Shown here piece after piece: positions 33,487 to 42,441 of a stretch of DNA of 64,000 bases. The translations under genes were made by a program, and so were the position numbers. This stretch comes from Anaerolineae bacterium (lineage in GTDB: Bacteria; Chloroflexota; Anaerolineae; Promineifilales; Promineifilaceae): positions 1 to 64,000 of the forward strand of contig JAHDWK010000017.1 in the NCBI GenBank assembly GCA_023382655.1, given 5' to 3'. The notes beneath the pieces are model-generated. The model worked only from the letters and a program-made list of their open reading frames with translations. It made no database searches and was not told the origin of the DNA. Numbering within the stretch: position 1 is the stretch's first letter; each line of letters begins with the position of its first letter.

Positions 33487-36400
33487 CTACGGTTTGGTGA
33501 TGATCGGTAAGAATTGGTCATGCTCGTAAGACGGTCGCGGCGTGGGTGTCAGGGTGGCTCCCGGCGGCGGTGTGTTGGTCAGAGTGGGCGTGGGGGTGAG
33601 TGAAGCGCCGGGTGGGGGTGTGTTGGAAGGTGTGGGTGTCGGCGGCGGTTCGGGGGCCCAATAAAGCTGCATCGCCGGGTCACCATGCAAAGTAAAGGTA
33701 TAAAGTTCTGACACATCATGGCCCGTTTGATAATAATTGAGCTTGGCGTAATCAATGGCGCTGCCGATAGTTTGGGCATAATGGGCAAAAACGCCATCGT
33801 AAAATCCGGCATGCAATACCGTATGTTCAGATGTGAAGCCCAGGCCGGTGGAAGACCAATGGGCAGCGGTACCATGCCGGTTGCCGGAAAAGTCATAACG
33901 TACGAACGTCTCGCCCATACCGGGAAAACCGGGCCAGGCAAAATAGGCGTCCAGACAGTCGGCGCTGAGGATGATGGTGGGTTTATTGGTGTTGTTCCAC
34001 CAGACCGTGTCGCTGGTGTCCATGATAGGTTCTGTGGCCCAACGGCCGACACTACCATGCCCGCGATAGTTGACCACATGCACACCGGCGCTGATGGCCG
34101 GGAACATAGCCCCTCGCAGCTCCGTCACAGTGGGATAACTGGGGCTGCCCAGGCAGAGATGGGTTTTGGTGAACGAGCCGGGGATATGGTTGGCTGTAGC
34201 CTCATTTTCATCACAAAAGTAACCGGCGTCGGGATCGTCATTGTCAGCAATAAAGAGGAAGGGGGGATTAGCCGGTGGGGGGAAGGGGTTCGCTTCGTAG
34301 GCAATGATTTTGTTGATGGCGTTGGTGGCTTCGGCAGCCTCGTTAACGGCAATGCGCCCAATTTTCATGTCGGCTAGAGGGTCGTTTCCGGTTAGAAGGA
34401 CAAAGGGATGATCAGAAGGCACCATGCCCTGGAAGCGGTCGGCAAAGGGGAGCGCCGTGAGTACCAGATAGGGGGCGTTTAAGTCCCACCCTGGCCCACC
34501 ACAGCTTTGGCTGCAAGGCAGGCCACGGGGGTTGATGGTGGTGTCGCCAAACATGACCACGTAACTGGGGGCTATTTGCCAGCTACCCAGGGCGTAGGTG
34601 AGGTAATCGGTGACAGCGGCGGGTAATGGCAGACCATAACCGTATTCGTTGATGATGTCAGCGATGTTGACGATATGGGTGTCCAGGCTGCCGCCGGGGG
34701 CGCTGGCGCGGTGGGCGGCCAGTTGGTTAGCCTGGATAAGCAGGCTGGCGTGGGTGATGAGCAGCCATTCGACACGGCCGTCGGCGGGATTGAGATTAGG
34801 CGGCGTGTATTGGGTGATGGATTGGACGGATTGCACATTTTCGGCGGTAGTGGCAATAAAACGGCTGCCGGCGGTGTGCTCTTGACCAAAGGTATAAACA
34901 TAGGGGCCGCTGCCGCCCACACCGGTACTCATATCCAGCGCGATGGGGTTGAGGGGGTCGGTGATGTTCCAGACCAGGGCATCGGCGCTGCTGAAACCGG
35001 TGGTCTGCAACAGATCGCCGCCGGTCTCGTCGGTGAGGATAAACTGGTCATTTTCGGCGATCAGTTGGCGCATATAAGAAACGCTGACGCGATTCAGGTA
35101 AATGCGGTCATCCAGATCATAGGTGGCGGCCAGGGTGTTGTCGCCATTGATGAGCAGATTGGCCGGGATGGTAGCGCCGATATTGACGTTGCGACGGCCG
35201 TACCAATTGCGACTACCTGAATTCGGGCCGTTATTCAGGCTAGTGGTCACGATAAACTGTTTGGCGTTGTAGTCGCCGGTAGCCGCCGATGAATATTCGG
35301 CCAGGAATTGGGCCGCCACCGGAGAAGTAGTGTCCGGGTTGCTCAGAGCAATGGTGTATGAGCCTGATGTCACCGATAAATTGATGCGCTGCCAGTAAAA
35401 AGCATCCGGTTCATTATCAAAGGTAGGCCATTGGTTCGTCCAGGTGCTGAAATAGTCCAGTTCTGGCTCGACGGTTTCGGTGAACCAGACACTCGTTTTC
35501 AGGTTGCCCACTGTCTGGTTGGGCACAGTGGGAATGGCGCTGGCAGCGCCGTTGGCCCATAGCCAGTAGATATTTTCGTTGACAAACTGTTTTTCGGTGC
35601 GGGGGCCATCAAATTGCCAGCCAAAAAAACGCACACATTCATTTGATTCAAAACTGGTATCGGCGTCACCTATAAATTGGTAAGAGACCGGCTCACCGCG
35701 ATAAAGCATTTGAATGGTATGGGGGTTGACGCTGCCCACGTTCATGCCGGCGGCAGCCAGTTCAGGCTGACACACGTCATAAATGCCATCGGCGTTGACA
35801 GCTATTTTGTAGGTGGGTACACCAATGGGCAGGACGGTAGTCGAGGCATTCAAGACATGGGCGGGCAAACTGCGCCAGGCGCGGGCGGCATCATAATTGA
35901 GGATGAGGTCGCGCAATCCTTTTTCGTCTAGTTGGGGTGACGGCCGTAGCCCAACCAGTCGCCCCCCGGTAAACGTCACATCCACCTGTAGCTGCTGTGC
36001 CTGCCATAGCTGCCCAGTCACGGGATTGTAGCGAATGGGGTAAATATGCAGGGCCACCAGACGGATGTCCCGATAATACATGGGATCAGAGAGGGTATAG
36101 AGGGCATCGGGAAAGAGGGCGTCACGGCCGTAAATGGTTGCATCCTCGTGCAAGATTTCCTGGGGGACGGCCGTCAAGCCAATACTATCAGCCTGCTCAA
36201 ACAGCATGTCTGGCGCGGGTAGGACTTGCGCCAGGGTTGTTTCCACGACCTCCTGGGGTAACACCTGCACAGAGACTTCGGCGTCTGGCGGCAGGGCAAT
36301 ATAGGTGGTGTAATAGGGTAAATCGGGCACGCCGGGTTCCGTTTGCCGCGCCGTCAGGCCGGGAACATACACCTGCCCGGCAGCATTGATTTGGTAGACA

Positions 36401-36579
36401 GGAATGTCTACCTGAAACTGCAACCCGCCCGCATGAGAAGCCGTCGTTTTGGTCGTTACAGCGGCTGACGACAGGCGGGTAAACCCGGCGCTGGCATAGG
36501 CAGCGTACAATGTGCCCATGAGAATGGTGAGCAGGGCCACGGCCGTTATGGCCAACCATGTCGTGTACTTTGTCTTCAT
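33487..36579 (-). CDS. Large gingipain-like C25 peptidase
   Basis: 1030 residues with an N-terminal signal helix. Catalytic candidates are His841 in VNYRGHGSVGRW and Cys875 in ILSADCLDAYF, a spacing of 34. The conserved ADNDDPD, RIAVNEAAE and LHGDPAMQLYW segments also fit the C25 family. The C-terminus is a PTPTP/NTPPPGA repeat stalk (about residues 977-1018) followed by HDQFLPIITKP, a terminal motif also seen in the 91-residue protein at 58913. It is probably exported, with the propeptide in the first 400 residues. Substrate unknown. First peptidase of the block and probably co-transcribed with the downstream genes. Confidence 0.87.
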   Translation of the reverse strand: MKTKYTTWLAITAVALLTILMGTLYAAYASAGFTRLSSAAVTTKTTASHAGGLQFQVDIPVYQINAAGQVYVPGLTARQTEPGVPDLPYYTTYIALPPDAEVSVQVLPQEVVETTLAQVLPAPDMLFEQADSIGLTAVPQEILHEDATIYGRDALFPDALYTLSDPMYYRDIRLVALHIYPIRYNPVTGQLWQAQQLQVDVTFTGGRLVGLRPSPQLDEKGLRDLILNYDAARAWRSLPAHVLNASTTVLPIGVPTYKIAVNADGIYDVCQPELAAAGMNVGSVNPHTIQMLYRGEPVSYQFIGDADTSFESNECVRFFGWQFDGPRTEKQFVNENIYWLWANGAASAIPTVPNQTVGNLKTSVWFTETVEPELDYFSTWTNQWPTFDNEPDAFYWQRINLSVTSGSYTIALSNPDTTSPVAAQFLAEYSSAATGDYNAKQFIVTTSLNNGPNSGSRNWYGRRNVNIGATIPANLLINGDNTLAATYDLDDRIYLNRVSVSYMRQLIAENDQFILTDETGGDLLQTTGFSSADALVWNITDPLNPIALDMSTGVGGSGPYVYTFGQEHTAGSRFIATTAENVQSVQSITQYTPPNLNPADGRVEWLLITHASLLIQANQLAAHRASAPGGSLDTHIVNIADIINEYGYGLPLPAAVTDYLTYALGSWQIAPSYVVMFGDTTINPRGLPCSQSCGGPGWDLNAPYLVLTALPFADRFQGMVPSDHPFVLLTGNDPLADMKIGRIAVNEAAEATNAINKIIAYEANPFPPPANPPFLFIADNDDPDAGYFCDENEATANHIPGSFTKTHLCLGSPSYPTVTELRGAMFPAISAGVHVVNYRGHGSVGRWATEPIMDTSDTVWWNNTNKPTIILSADCLDAYFAWPGFPGMGETFVRYDFSGNRHGTAAHWSSTGLGFTSEHTVLHAGFYDGVFAHYAQTIGSAIDYAKLNYYQTGHDVSELYTFTLHGDPAMQLYWAPEPPPTPTPSNTPPPGASLTPTPTLTNTPPPGATLTPTPRPSYEHDQFLPIITKP

Positions 36580-36591
36580 AAAGTTATCTTT

Positions 36592-36867
36592 CTACTGCAA
36601 TAACCCTAATGTTCTTAATTCTTGAATAAAAGCAACCACATCCTCATGTGCCTGCGCGGCAGAGACAATATATTTTTGCACCAGGTAACTTTCAATCGTA
36701 CTCACATCATTCTGTTCTATCAGCAATCGCCAGATTTCTGATCCCGTCTGGCTGAATACGTGAACATCACCCGCTTCTGGCGATACAACAACTATATTGT
36801 CATCTACCAGCCGCCAGATAAGGCCCGGCGCTAATTGGGGAGCTGCCATTTCTCCATCCGCTGTCAT
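36592..36867 (-). CDS. PqqD-family small protein
   Basis: 91 residues starting at ATG 36867 with a strong AAGGAGATAT. Residues 9-91 (PGLIWRLVDDNIVVVSPEAG...VHVFSQTGSEIWRLLIE...LVQKYIV...DVVAFIQELRTLGLLQ) match the PqqD fold (PF05402), a winged-helix-like peptide chaperone that presents substrate peptides to radical SAM enzymes. No PqqA, PqqE or other radical SAM gene is nearby. It overlaps the upstream gene by four bases (ATGA), inside an exopolysaccharide/peptidase operon, which suggests a different peptide-binding job. Confidence 0.82.
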   Translation of the reverse strand: MTADGEMAAPQLAPGLIWRLVDDNIVVVSPEAGDVHVFSQTGSEIWRLLIEQNDVSTIESYLVQKYIVSAAQAHEDVVAFIQELRTLGLLQ

Positions 36868-37343
36868 GCCATATCTCCTTCGCGCAATCCGGTGACAACC
36901 AATCCCATACCCACCAGCAAGGCTATCGCTACCATAACAATAGCCCACCACTCCAGCAAAGGCACCTGACGTGAGATAATATCCGCCATATACTGGTGGG
37001 TGGTGGAATCATACTCTATCTCTTCTAATAAATAATAATAGGTCTCGCCAGCAACAACCTGACTATCTACAAAAGAATAACTACCACCAGAAACAGCACT
37101 ACCCTCGCTGGCAATGATATCCGGCGTGATCAATTCAAATTCCCCTTCTGGCGTCAAACTACGATAGAGCTGGAATCCAGCGGTATTTTGTTCGGTGGCG
37201 GTTTGCCACTCGATTTTCACCTGCTTTTGGCTGAAAAGCTGAAAAACCAATACGCCTCCGGCTAACAACAACCAGATAATCCCCAAACCCACTAAGAGAG
37301 TGGGGTGCCTGGTACTTGTTGGCGCCGGGCTTTCGTTTATCAC
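36864..37343 (-). CDS. Two-helix membrane protein with fibronectin III-like loop
   Basis: 159 residues. One helix at about 16-36 and another at about 128-150 flank an extracytoplasmic domain, VKIEWQTATEQNTAGFQLYRSLTPEGEF...YSFVDSQVVAGETYYYLLEE. This matches the domain in the 355-residue protein at 32366, so the two are paralogous in that part. It overlaps both neighbours by four bases, placing it in a tight operon with PqqD and the Wzz/BY-kinase. Possibly a polysaccharide-export or surface-attachment partner. Confidence 0.75.
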   Translation of the reverse strand: MINESPAPTSTRHPTLLVGLGIIWLLLAGGVLVFQLFSQKQVKIEWQTATEQNTAGFQLYRSLTPEGEFELITPDIIASEGSAVSGGSYSFVDSQVVAGETYYYLLEEIEYDSTTHQYMADIISRQVPLLEWWAIVMVAIALLVGMGLVVTGLREGDMA

Positions 37344-38974
37344 CGTTTAAATCCAGGCAACCAGCCACGGCGTTTGCGGCGGGGGGTACGGCCGTACTCT
37401 TTCACACCGGAATAGTAATAGTGATATTTGTAATAATAGCCGTACCCACGCAACCGGCGGGGATTCAACTTGTTGATCACCACACCCAACAAATGCACGT
37501 TGGCATTATCTAAGCGTTCAAATGCTTGCAACAAGGCAGCCCGGCGTGTTTTGCCACTTTCCATCACTAGCAAAGTACCATGCATACGGGGCGCTAAAAT
37601 CGTGGCGTCCGCCACCGTCAACACAGGTGGCGTGTCAAAAACGACCACATCCACCTCCTTGAGCAATTCCTCAACCACCTGTGTCATTCGCTGCGAGTTT
37701 AATAATTCGGCCGGGTTTGGGGGAATAGGGCCACTGGTCATGACCTGCAAGTCTGGCATTTTTGTTTTTTGCAAATGAAAGGTGATCGGTGCGTTACTAT
37801 CCAGGATAGCCGTCGTTAAACCCTGGTTATTGGCTGTATTAAAAATCTTGTGTTGGATGGGTCGGCGTAAATCGGCATCAATCAAAGCCACTCGTTTGCC
37901 GGTTTGAGCCAGCACCACGGCCAGATTTGCCGCTGTCGTGGATTTGCCTTCACCAGGTGAGGCGCTGGTCACAAGCACCGTCCTCAACTCTTCGTCCACA
38001 GCGGAAAAGCTCAAGTTTGTGCGCAAAACACGGTAAGCTTCAGACACCGGATCACGGGGGGCACTGGACGTAATGAGCCGGTCTGCCAGATTCTCTCCTT
38101 TAATCATGGCAATAGTACCCAAAGTAGATAGGCCGGTGTCGGCCGTAATTTCTTGCGGGGATTTGACGGTATCGTCCAGATAATCAATTAAGAAGATGAA
38201 GGCGGCGGCCAAAATGCCGCCAACCAACGCCGCCAAAAGGATATTTGTCTCGGTGCGTGGCCGGATCGGGTTACGATTGACCTGGGCAGATTCAATCTGA
38301 ATGAGGTTGCTGCTTTCTTGCGCCTGCGAAACTTGTAGGCCATTGAGCTTGTTAAAAGCATCGGTATAACGCACACGGGCTTCATTGCGCAGGGTTTCCA
38401 GACGGGACAATGTTGCCAATTCTTCCGGAGATTCGGTCTCGCTCAAGGTGTTGATTTGTGTTTCTAACTCTTGAATGATGACGGCTTCTTCATTCAACCG
38501 TTGTTCCCAGTTGGTAATGGGGGCTGCATAACGCTGATTTTCCCGGATTTCGTTTTGTTCGATAAACACAAAACCCATCGTGTTCGCGATAGTCGCCGCT
38601 CTGGCCGGGTCAGTATCTTCTACACGAATGCTGATGAGATTGGTCTCTGGCACGGCCGAAATGGAAACCATACCGGCCAATCGGCCTTCGTGCAGGTCAT
38701 CGGCAATATCCAGCCGGGTTATGGTCTCTTCGCGTACGGGACGGGTGTTGACCATACGGACGTAGCTTTGGGCCAGTTTTTGCTCATACAGGCTTTGGGC
38801 ATATTCGTTGCCGGTGCCGCTGGGCGCTCTGTCTAGCAGGTAAACGGCCGTTGCCTGATAGACCGGCGTAGTTCTGGCGCTGACAACATACGCCAAACCG
38901 CCCGCCAGTACAATACCCAGCACAATCAACCAGGCCCACCGCCATAAAAGAGAAGCGTAATGCTTAATTTCCAT
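37340..38974 (-). CDS. Wzz-type chain-length determinant with BY-kinase domain
   Basis: 544 residues in one chain. The N-terminal Wzz part has a helix (about 13-31), then an extracytoplasmic coiled region and a second helix near 225-245. The kinase part has Walker A SPGEGKST (Lys344), Walker A' ALIDADLRRP and Walker B VVVFDTPPVL. The tyrosine cluster YGYYYKYHYYY (about 511-521) is the autophosphorylated tail typical of BY-kinases, followed by an arginine-rich end. It controls capsular or exopolysaccharide length and export. It is encoded first of four overlapping genes, so polysaccharide output and PqqD expression are linked. Confidence 0.93.
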   Translation of the reverse strand: MEIKHYASLLWRWAWLIVLGIVLAGGLAYVVSARTTPVYQATAVYLLDRAPSGTGNEYAQSLYEQKLAQSYVRMVNTRPVREETITRLDIADDLHEGRLAGMVSISAVPETNLISIRVEDTDPARAATIANTMGFVFIEQNEIRENQRYAAPITNWEQRLNEEAVIIQELETQINTLSETESPEELATLSRLETLRNEARVRYTDAFNKLNGLQVSQAQESSNLIQIESAQVNRNPIRPRTETNILLAALVGGILAAAFIFLIDYLDDTVKSPQEITADTGLSTLGTIAMIKGENLADRLITSSAPRDPVSEAYRVLRTNLSFSAVDEELRTVLVTSASPGEGKSTTAANLAVVLAQTGKRVALIDADLRRPIQHKIFNTANNQGLTTAILDSNAPITFHLQKTKMPDLQVMTSGPIPPNPAELLNSQRMTQVVEELLKEVDVVVFDTPPVLTVADATILAPRMHGTLLVMESGKTRRAALLQAFERLDNANVHLLGVVINKLNPRRLRGYGYYYKYHYYYSGVKEYGRTPRRKRRGWLPGFKR

Positions 38975-39008
38975 AACCTGGACTACTCCTTGATCACATA
39001 CCCAATGA

Positions 39009-39051
39009 GAGACTAGAGATTGGAGATCGCCTCAATCTCCAATCTCTAGTC
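39009..39051. repeat. Palindromic element, GAGATTGGGAGA family
   Basis: GACTAGAGATTGGAGAT and its inverted copy ATCTCCAATCTCTAGTC with a loop of nine bases, between two minus-strand genes. Confidence 0.87.
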
Positions 39052-39369
39052 GCCAATTTGCAATCTGTCAGATTGCGCGCTCTCAGACCGATAAACAACA
39101 ATAGCCCTGACCATAAAGAGAAAACCTAACAAGGCAAAGGCGATCCATATGGCTATTTCCCAAAGCTGTCTGGTCGTTCCCGCCAAACCCATACAAACAA
39201 GCACAAAACTAAGCCAAAAGAAAATCAAAAATGAAGGCTGATTGAATTGAACTCTTAAACTCGTTTGTGTCTGGCGCGCCGCCCAATGGTGATAACTAAA
39301 AGCAGCGAACAAAACAGCCAGACCAACAATCCAAAACGAATTAAACAAAAGGGCTTGCCAGTTAATCAC
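39046..39369 (-). CDS. Small membrane protein (107 aa)
   Basis: Three hydrophobic helices (about 7-25, 44-62 and 69-91) with charged ends. No known domain. The start is GTG at 39369. There is no ribosome binding site, but a good sigma-70-like promoter lies just upstream, which suggests a leaderless transcript. The C-terminal RSESAQSDRLQIGD is partly encoded by the neighbouring repeat. It precedes the Wzz/BY-kinase gene and may belong to the same transcript. Confidence 0.65.
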   Translation of the reverse strand: MINWQALLFNSFWIVGLAVLFAAFSYHHWAARQTQTSLRVQFNQPSFLIFFWLSFVLVCMGLAGTTRQLWEIAIWIAFALLGFLFMVRAIVVYRSESAQSDRLQIGD

Positions 39370-39379
39370 AATAGGGCGC

Positions 39380-39407
39380 AGTATAGCATATGCATAAATG
39401 GGTTCAA
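39380..39407 (-). promoter_or_regulatory. Sigma-70-like promoter upstream of 39369
   Basis: On the minus strand TTGAAC (39407-39402), a 16-bp spacer and TATACT (39385-39380). The predicted transcription start is near 39373, about four bases before the GTG. It may drive the envelope block that runs to 30237. Confidence 0.5.
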
Positions 39408-39492
39408 AGTCCGCTATCTGACCTTTATGTCCTTATCATCTCTTTGCACCTTTGCCCCTTTGCGTTAAATTTACTTTGCAAAGGAGACGGAT

Positions 39493-40875
39493 ATGGCTAA
39501 AAAACGCTCGCAATATGTGTGTCAATCGTGTGGCCGAATTACAGCCGCGTTTATGGGGCGCTGCCCGCAATGTGGGGAATTTGATACGATGGTGGAGGAG
39601 GTGGTGGTGACGGAAATGGCCGTGCCCACCAAAAATCCGCGCGCTCACACTTCCCTCAGCAGCAAACCACTACGTCTGGCCGATGTCACCGCCGACGGCT
39701 TTGAACGACTGTCCCTCCCCTTATCTGAGTTTGCCCGCGTGCTGGGTGGGGGTGTTGTGCCCGGCTCGCTGGTGCTGGTTGGTGGCGACCCCGGCATTGG
39801 CAAGTCTACACTGCTGCTGGAAGTAGCGGGGATGGTGGCCAACCAACACGGCGTCACCCTCTACGTCTCCGGCGAAGAAAGCAGCCGCCAGATCAAGATG
39901 CGCGCCGAACGGCTGCAACTGACGGCGCATGACCTCTATCTGGTCACAGAAACGCGCATGGGGGCCATCATGCAGCACATCGGCGATTTGCAACCACAAA
40001 TGCTCATCATTGACAGCATTCAGACGACATACCTGGAAGAGATGACCTCGGCAGCGGGCAGCGTCAGCCAGGTGCGGGAGTGTGCCAGCCGCCTGCAAGA
40101 ACTGGCGAAGAGCCAGGGCATCACCGTCTTTCTGGTAGGGCATGTGACCAAGGAGGGCAGCATTGCCGGGCCACGGGTGCTGGAACATATTGTAGACACG
40201 GTGCTGTATCTGGAAGGCGACCCCTTCCACCGTTACCGGCTGCTGCGCAGTGTGAAAAATCGGTTTGGGGCGACGAGTGAAGTGGGGGTGTTTGAAATGA
40301 GTGAGCGGGGCATGGTGGAAGTAACAAATCCATCGGAAGCATTTTTGGCCGAGCGGCAGGTGAATGCGCCCGGTTCGGCGATTGCGGTGACGATGGAGGG
40401 CACACGGCCGTTACTCGTCGAAATTCAAGCTCTGGCCAGCACCACCACCTTTGCCAACCCGCGCCGCACGGCCAATGGCATTGATTACAACCGCTTGTTG
40501 CTGCTGACGGCCGTACTCACCCGGCGCGTGCGCCTCCACCTGCATGACAAAGATCTCTTCGTCAATGTCATTGGTGGCCTGCAAATTGACGAACCGGCGG
40601 CCGATCTGGCTGTGGCTGTAGCTATTGCCAGCAGCATCAAAGACCGCCCCATTCACGCCGACATGGCCTTTGTGGGTGAAGTGGGGCTGAGCGGCGAGTT
40701 ACGCGCCGTCAGCCAGCTTGACGCCAGGCTAAAAGAGGCGTCCAAACTGGGTTTCAAACGTTGTGTTGTGCCCCAATCGGCCGGACGGCGGCTGGGAGAC
40801 ACACCCAAGGGGCTGGCCATCATCGGCTGCCGCACCCTGGCAGAAGCGATTGAAACGGCTCTACTACCTGCCTGA
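39493..40875 (+). CDS. radA: DNA repair protein RadA (Sms)
   Basis: 460 residues, full length. The zinc finger has Cys10, Cys13, Cys24 and Cys27. The RecA-like core has Walker A GDPGIGKST (about 98-106), and the RadA-specific KNRFG follows at about 255-259. The C-terminal Lon protease-like domain (INVIGGLQIDEPAADLAVAVAIASS) lacks its own protease action in the family. It helps branch migration in recombination. The ATG follows AAGGAGACGGAT. Just upstream, 39420-39470 holds degenerate CTTTGC units. Confidence 0.97.
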   Translation: MAKKRSQYVCQSCGRITAAFMGRCPQCGEFDTMVEEVVVTEMAVPTKNPRAHTSLSSKPLRLADVTADGFERLSLPLSEFARVLGGGVVPGSLVLVGGDPGIGKSTLLLEVAGMVANQHGVTLYVSGEESSRQIKMRAERLQLTAHDLYLVTETRMGAIMQHIGDLQPQMLIIDSIQTTYLEEMTSAAGSVSQVRECASRLQELAKSQGITVFLVGHVTKEGSIAGPRVLEHIVDTVLYLEGDPFHRYRLLRSVKNRFGATSEVGVFEMSERGMVEVTNPSEAFLAERQVNAPGSAIAVTMEGTRPLLVEIQALASTTTFANPRRTANGIDYNRLLLLTAVLTRRVRLHLHDKDLFVNVIGGLQIDEPAADLAVAVAIASSIKDRPIHADMAFVGEVGLSGELRAVSQLDARLKEASKLGFKRCVVPQSAGRRLGDTPKGLAIIGCRTLAEAIETALLPA

Positions 40876-41035
40876 TGCTTTGCCAATAAAGTTGCCTACA
40901 TTGTACGCCTTTTTTGCACCATTTTGGTGGTCGTTTGGTCACTATGCCTCCCCTATACTCATAGATGAGTTAATTTGTTTGGAGGCTTTGCGAAAAGCAC
41001 TCCCACTTTCACACAAACTTTAGGAGGAAAATCTG

Positions 41036-41674
41036 ATGTCGTTTGAGTTGTTGTGCGCTACATTGATCGCTTTGTTGTTTGGGACAATGGTCTGTTTTAG
41101 CGGTTACCGCTTGTTCCTGGTCTTGCTGCCGATTTGGGGTTTTTTCTTTGGTTTTGGCCTGGGGGCACAGAGCGTTCAACTGTTGTTTGGCGAGGCGTTT
41201 CTGGCAAGTGTGACCAGTTGGGTAGTCGGTTTTATCGTCGCCTTGCTGTTTGCCGTATTGTCCTATCTGTTTTACTTTTTTGCGGTGGCGTTGATTGCCG
41301 GTTCGTTGGGTTATGGCTTAGGGGTCGCCATTATGGGTATTTTCAATGCTGACCTAACCATTCTTACCTGGATTGTGGGCATCGTGCTGGCGATTGTGGT
41401 GATTGGCATTACCCTTTACTTTAACCTGGCGAAGTATGTGATCATTATTGCCACGGCCGTTGGCGGCGCCGCCGCTACCATTGGCACTTTGATTGTGGGG
41501 GTAGAAAATGTGCAATTACTCACTATAGCCGAAAATCCAGTTCAGGTCATGCTTAGCGGTTCTTTCATCTGGACACTACTTTTCCTGGTGATGGCCGCTG
41601 CCGGCATTGGCGGGCAAATCGTAGCGAACCGCAACTATGAAATCGCCGCTTACAATCGTTATGCGGAAATGTAA
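41036..41674 (+). CDS. DUF4203-like multi-helix membrane protein
   Basis: 212 residues with about seven membrane helices separated by very short loops, no charged signature and a small conserved GxxFGFGLG-like stretch (FFFGFGLGAQ). This fits the DUF4203/TM7S3-like fold. AGGAGG precedes the ATG by nine bases. It is the first of four genes that all encode membrane- or lipid-linked proteins of unknown function up to the terminator at 44105. The one ACGGCCGT is at 41452. Confidence 0.78.
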   Translation: MSFELLCATLIALLFGTMVCFSGYRLFLVLLPIWGFFFGFGLGAQSVQLLFGEAFLASVTSWVVGFIVALLFAVLSYLFYFFAVALIAGSLGYGLGVAIMGIFNADLTILTWIVGIVLAIVVIGITLYFNLAKYVIIIATAVGGAAATIGTLIVGVENVQLLTIAENPVQVMLSGSFIWTLLFLVMAAAGIGGQIVANRNYEIAAYNRYAEM

Positions 41675-41680
41675 ATATAA

Positions 41681-41736
41681 AGAGATTGAGGAACTGGAGA
41701 TTGGAGATAGGCCAATCTCTCAATCCTCAATCTCTA
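41681..41736. repeat. Palindromic element, GAGATTGGGAGA family
   Basis: AGAGATTGAGGAACTGGAGA and further bases pair with GCCAATCTCTCAATCCTCAA to 41736. Located between two plus-strand genes. Confidence 0.85.
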
Positions 41737-41757
41737 AAGATACGGAGGTATAAGATC

Positions 41758-42315
41758 ATGTTAAGAAGACGAGCAGGTGACGCTCCCGGCCCCGGGCCAG
41801 GGCCACTGCGGGGCGGTGAACGCGGCGGCAGCCGTTACCAGATGCGGCAACGCATGTTTGCCATTGGCGATGACTTTTTTATTGAGGATGACAACGGCCG
41901 TCGTGCGTTCAAAGTAGATGGCAAAGCCTTGCGTGTCCGTTCTACCCTTCTCTTTGAAGATGCACAGGGCCGGGAACTGTACAAGATTCAAGAGAAAATG
42001 GTGCGTGTACGTGATACGATGGACATTGAAAATGCCAACGGGCAGGTGGTAGCCAAGGTTCATAACGCTCTTGTTACTCCGCTGCGGGATCGCTGGCAAA
42101 TTGACATTCCTGGCGGTAATGACCTGTCTACCACCGGCAACATTGTCAACCATGAATACAAAATCGAGAGCGGTAGGCAAACAGTAGCCACTGTCTCCAA
42201 AGCGTGGTTCCGTGTGCGCGACACCTACGGCGTGGAAATAGCGCCAGGCCAGGATGATGCGCTGCTGCTGGCGATCACCGTTTGTATTGATATGATGGCG
42301 CATAGTGGACGGTAA
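41758..42315 (+). CDS. LURP-one-related family protein
   Basis: 185 residues from the ATG at 41758, with GGAGG upstream. The ORF is open further back only through the repeat. After a basic Gly/Pro-rich start, the fold is the twelve-stranded barrel of the LURP-one/Tubby-like C-terminal family: RYQMRQRMFAIGDDFFIEDDNGRRAFKVDGKALRVRSTLLFED, then VRDTMDIEN and VSKAWFRVRDTYGVEI. Members bind phospholipids or act as scramblase-like proteins. The stop codon lies in CGG TAA of the next repeat. Confidence 0.85.
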   Translation: MLRRRAGDAPGPGPGPLRGGERGGSRYQMRQRMFAIGDDFFIEDDNGRRAFKVDGKALRVRSTLLFEDAQGRELYKIQEKMVRVRDTMDIENANGQVVAKVHNALVTPLRDRWQIDIPGGNDLSTTGNIVNHEYKIESGRQTVATVSKAWFRVRDTYGVEIAPGQDDALLLAITVCIDMMAHSGR

Positions 42316-42423
42316 TCCATAACCCGTAACCCGTGACCCGTAATTCGTAATCGGTAAGCGGACTTCTGAATTATGAAGGCTGAATCATCCTTCATAATTC
42401 ATCCTTCATAATTCATAATTTCA
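42310..42423. repeat. Composite palindromic element
   Basis: Units CGGTAATCCATAACCCGTAA and further copies to 42360, followed by a second array of ATTATGAAGG and its inverted CCTTCATAATTC units to 42422. The first part gives the stop codon of the LURP-one gene. Confidence 0.82.
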
Positions 42424-42441
42424 TTTGTGGGAGAAAAGACA

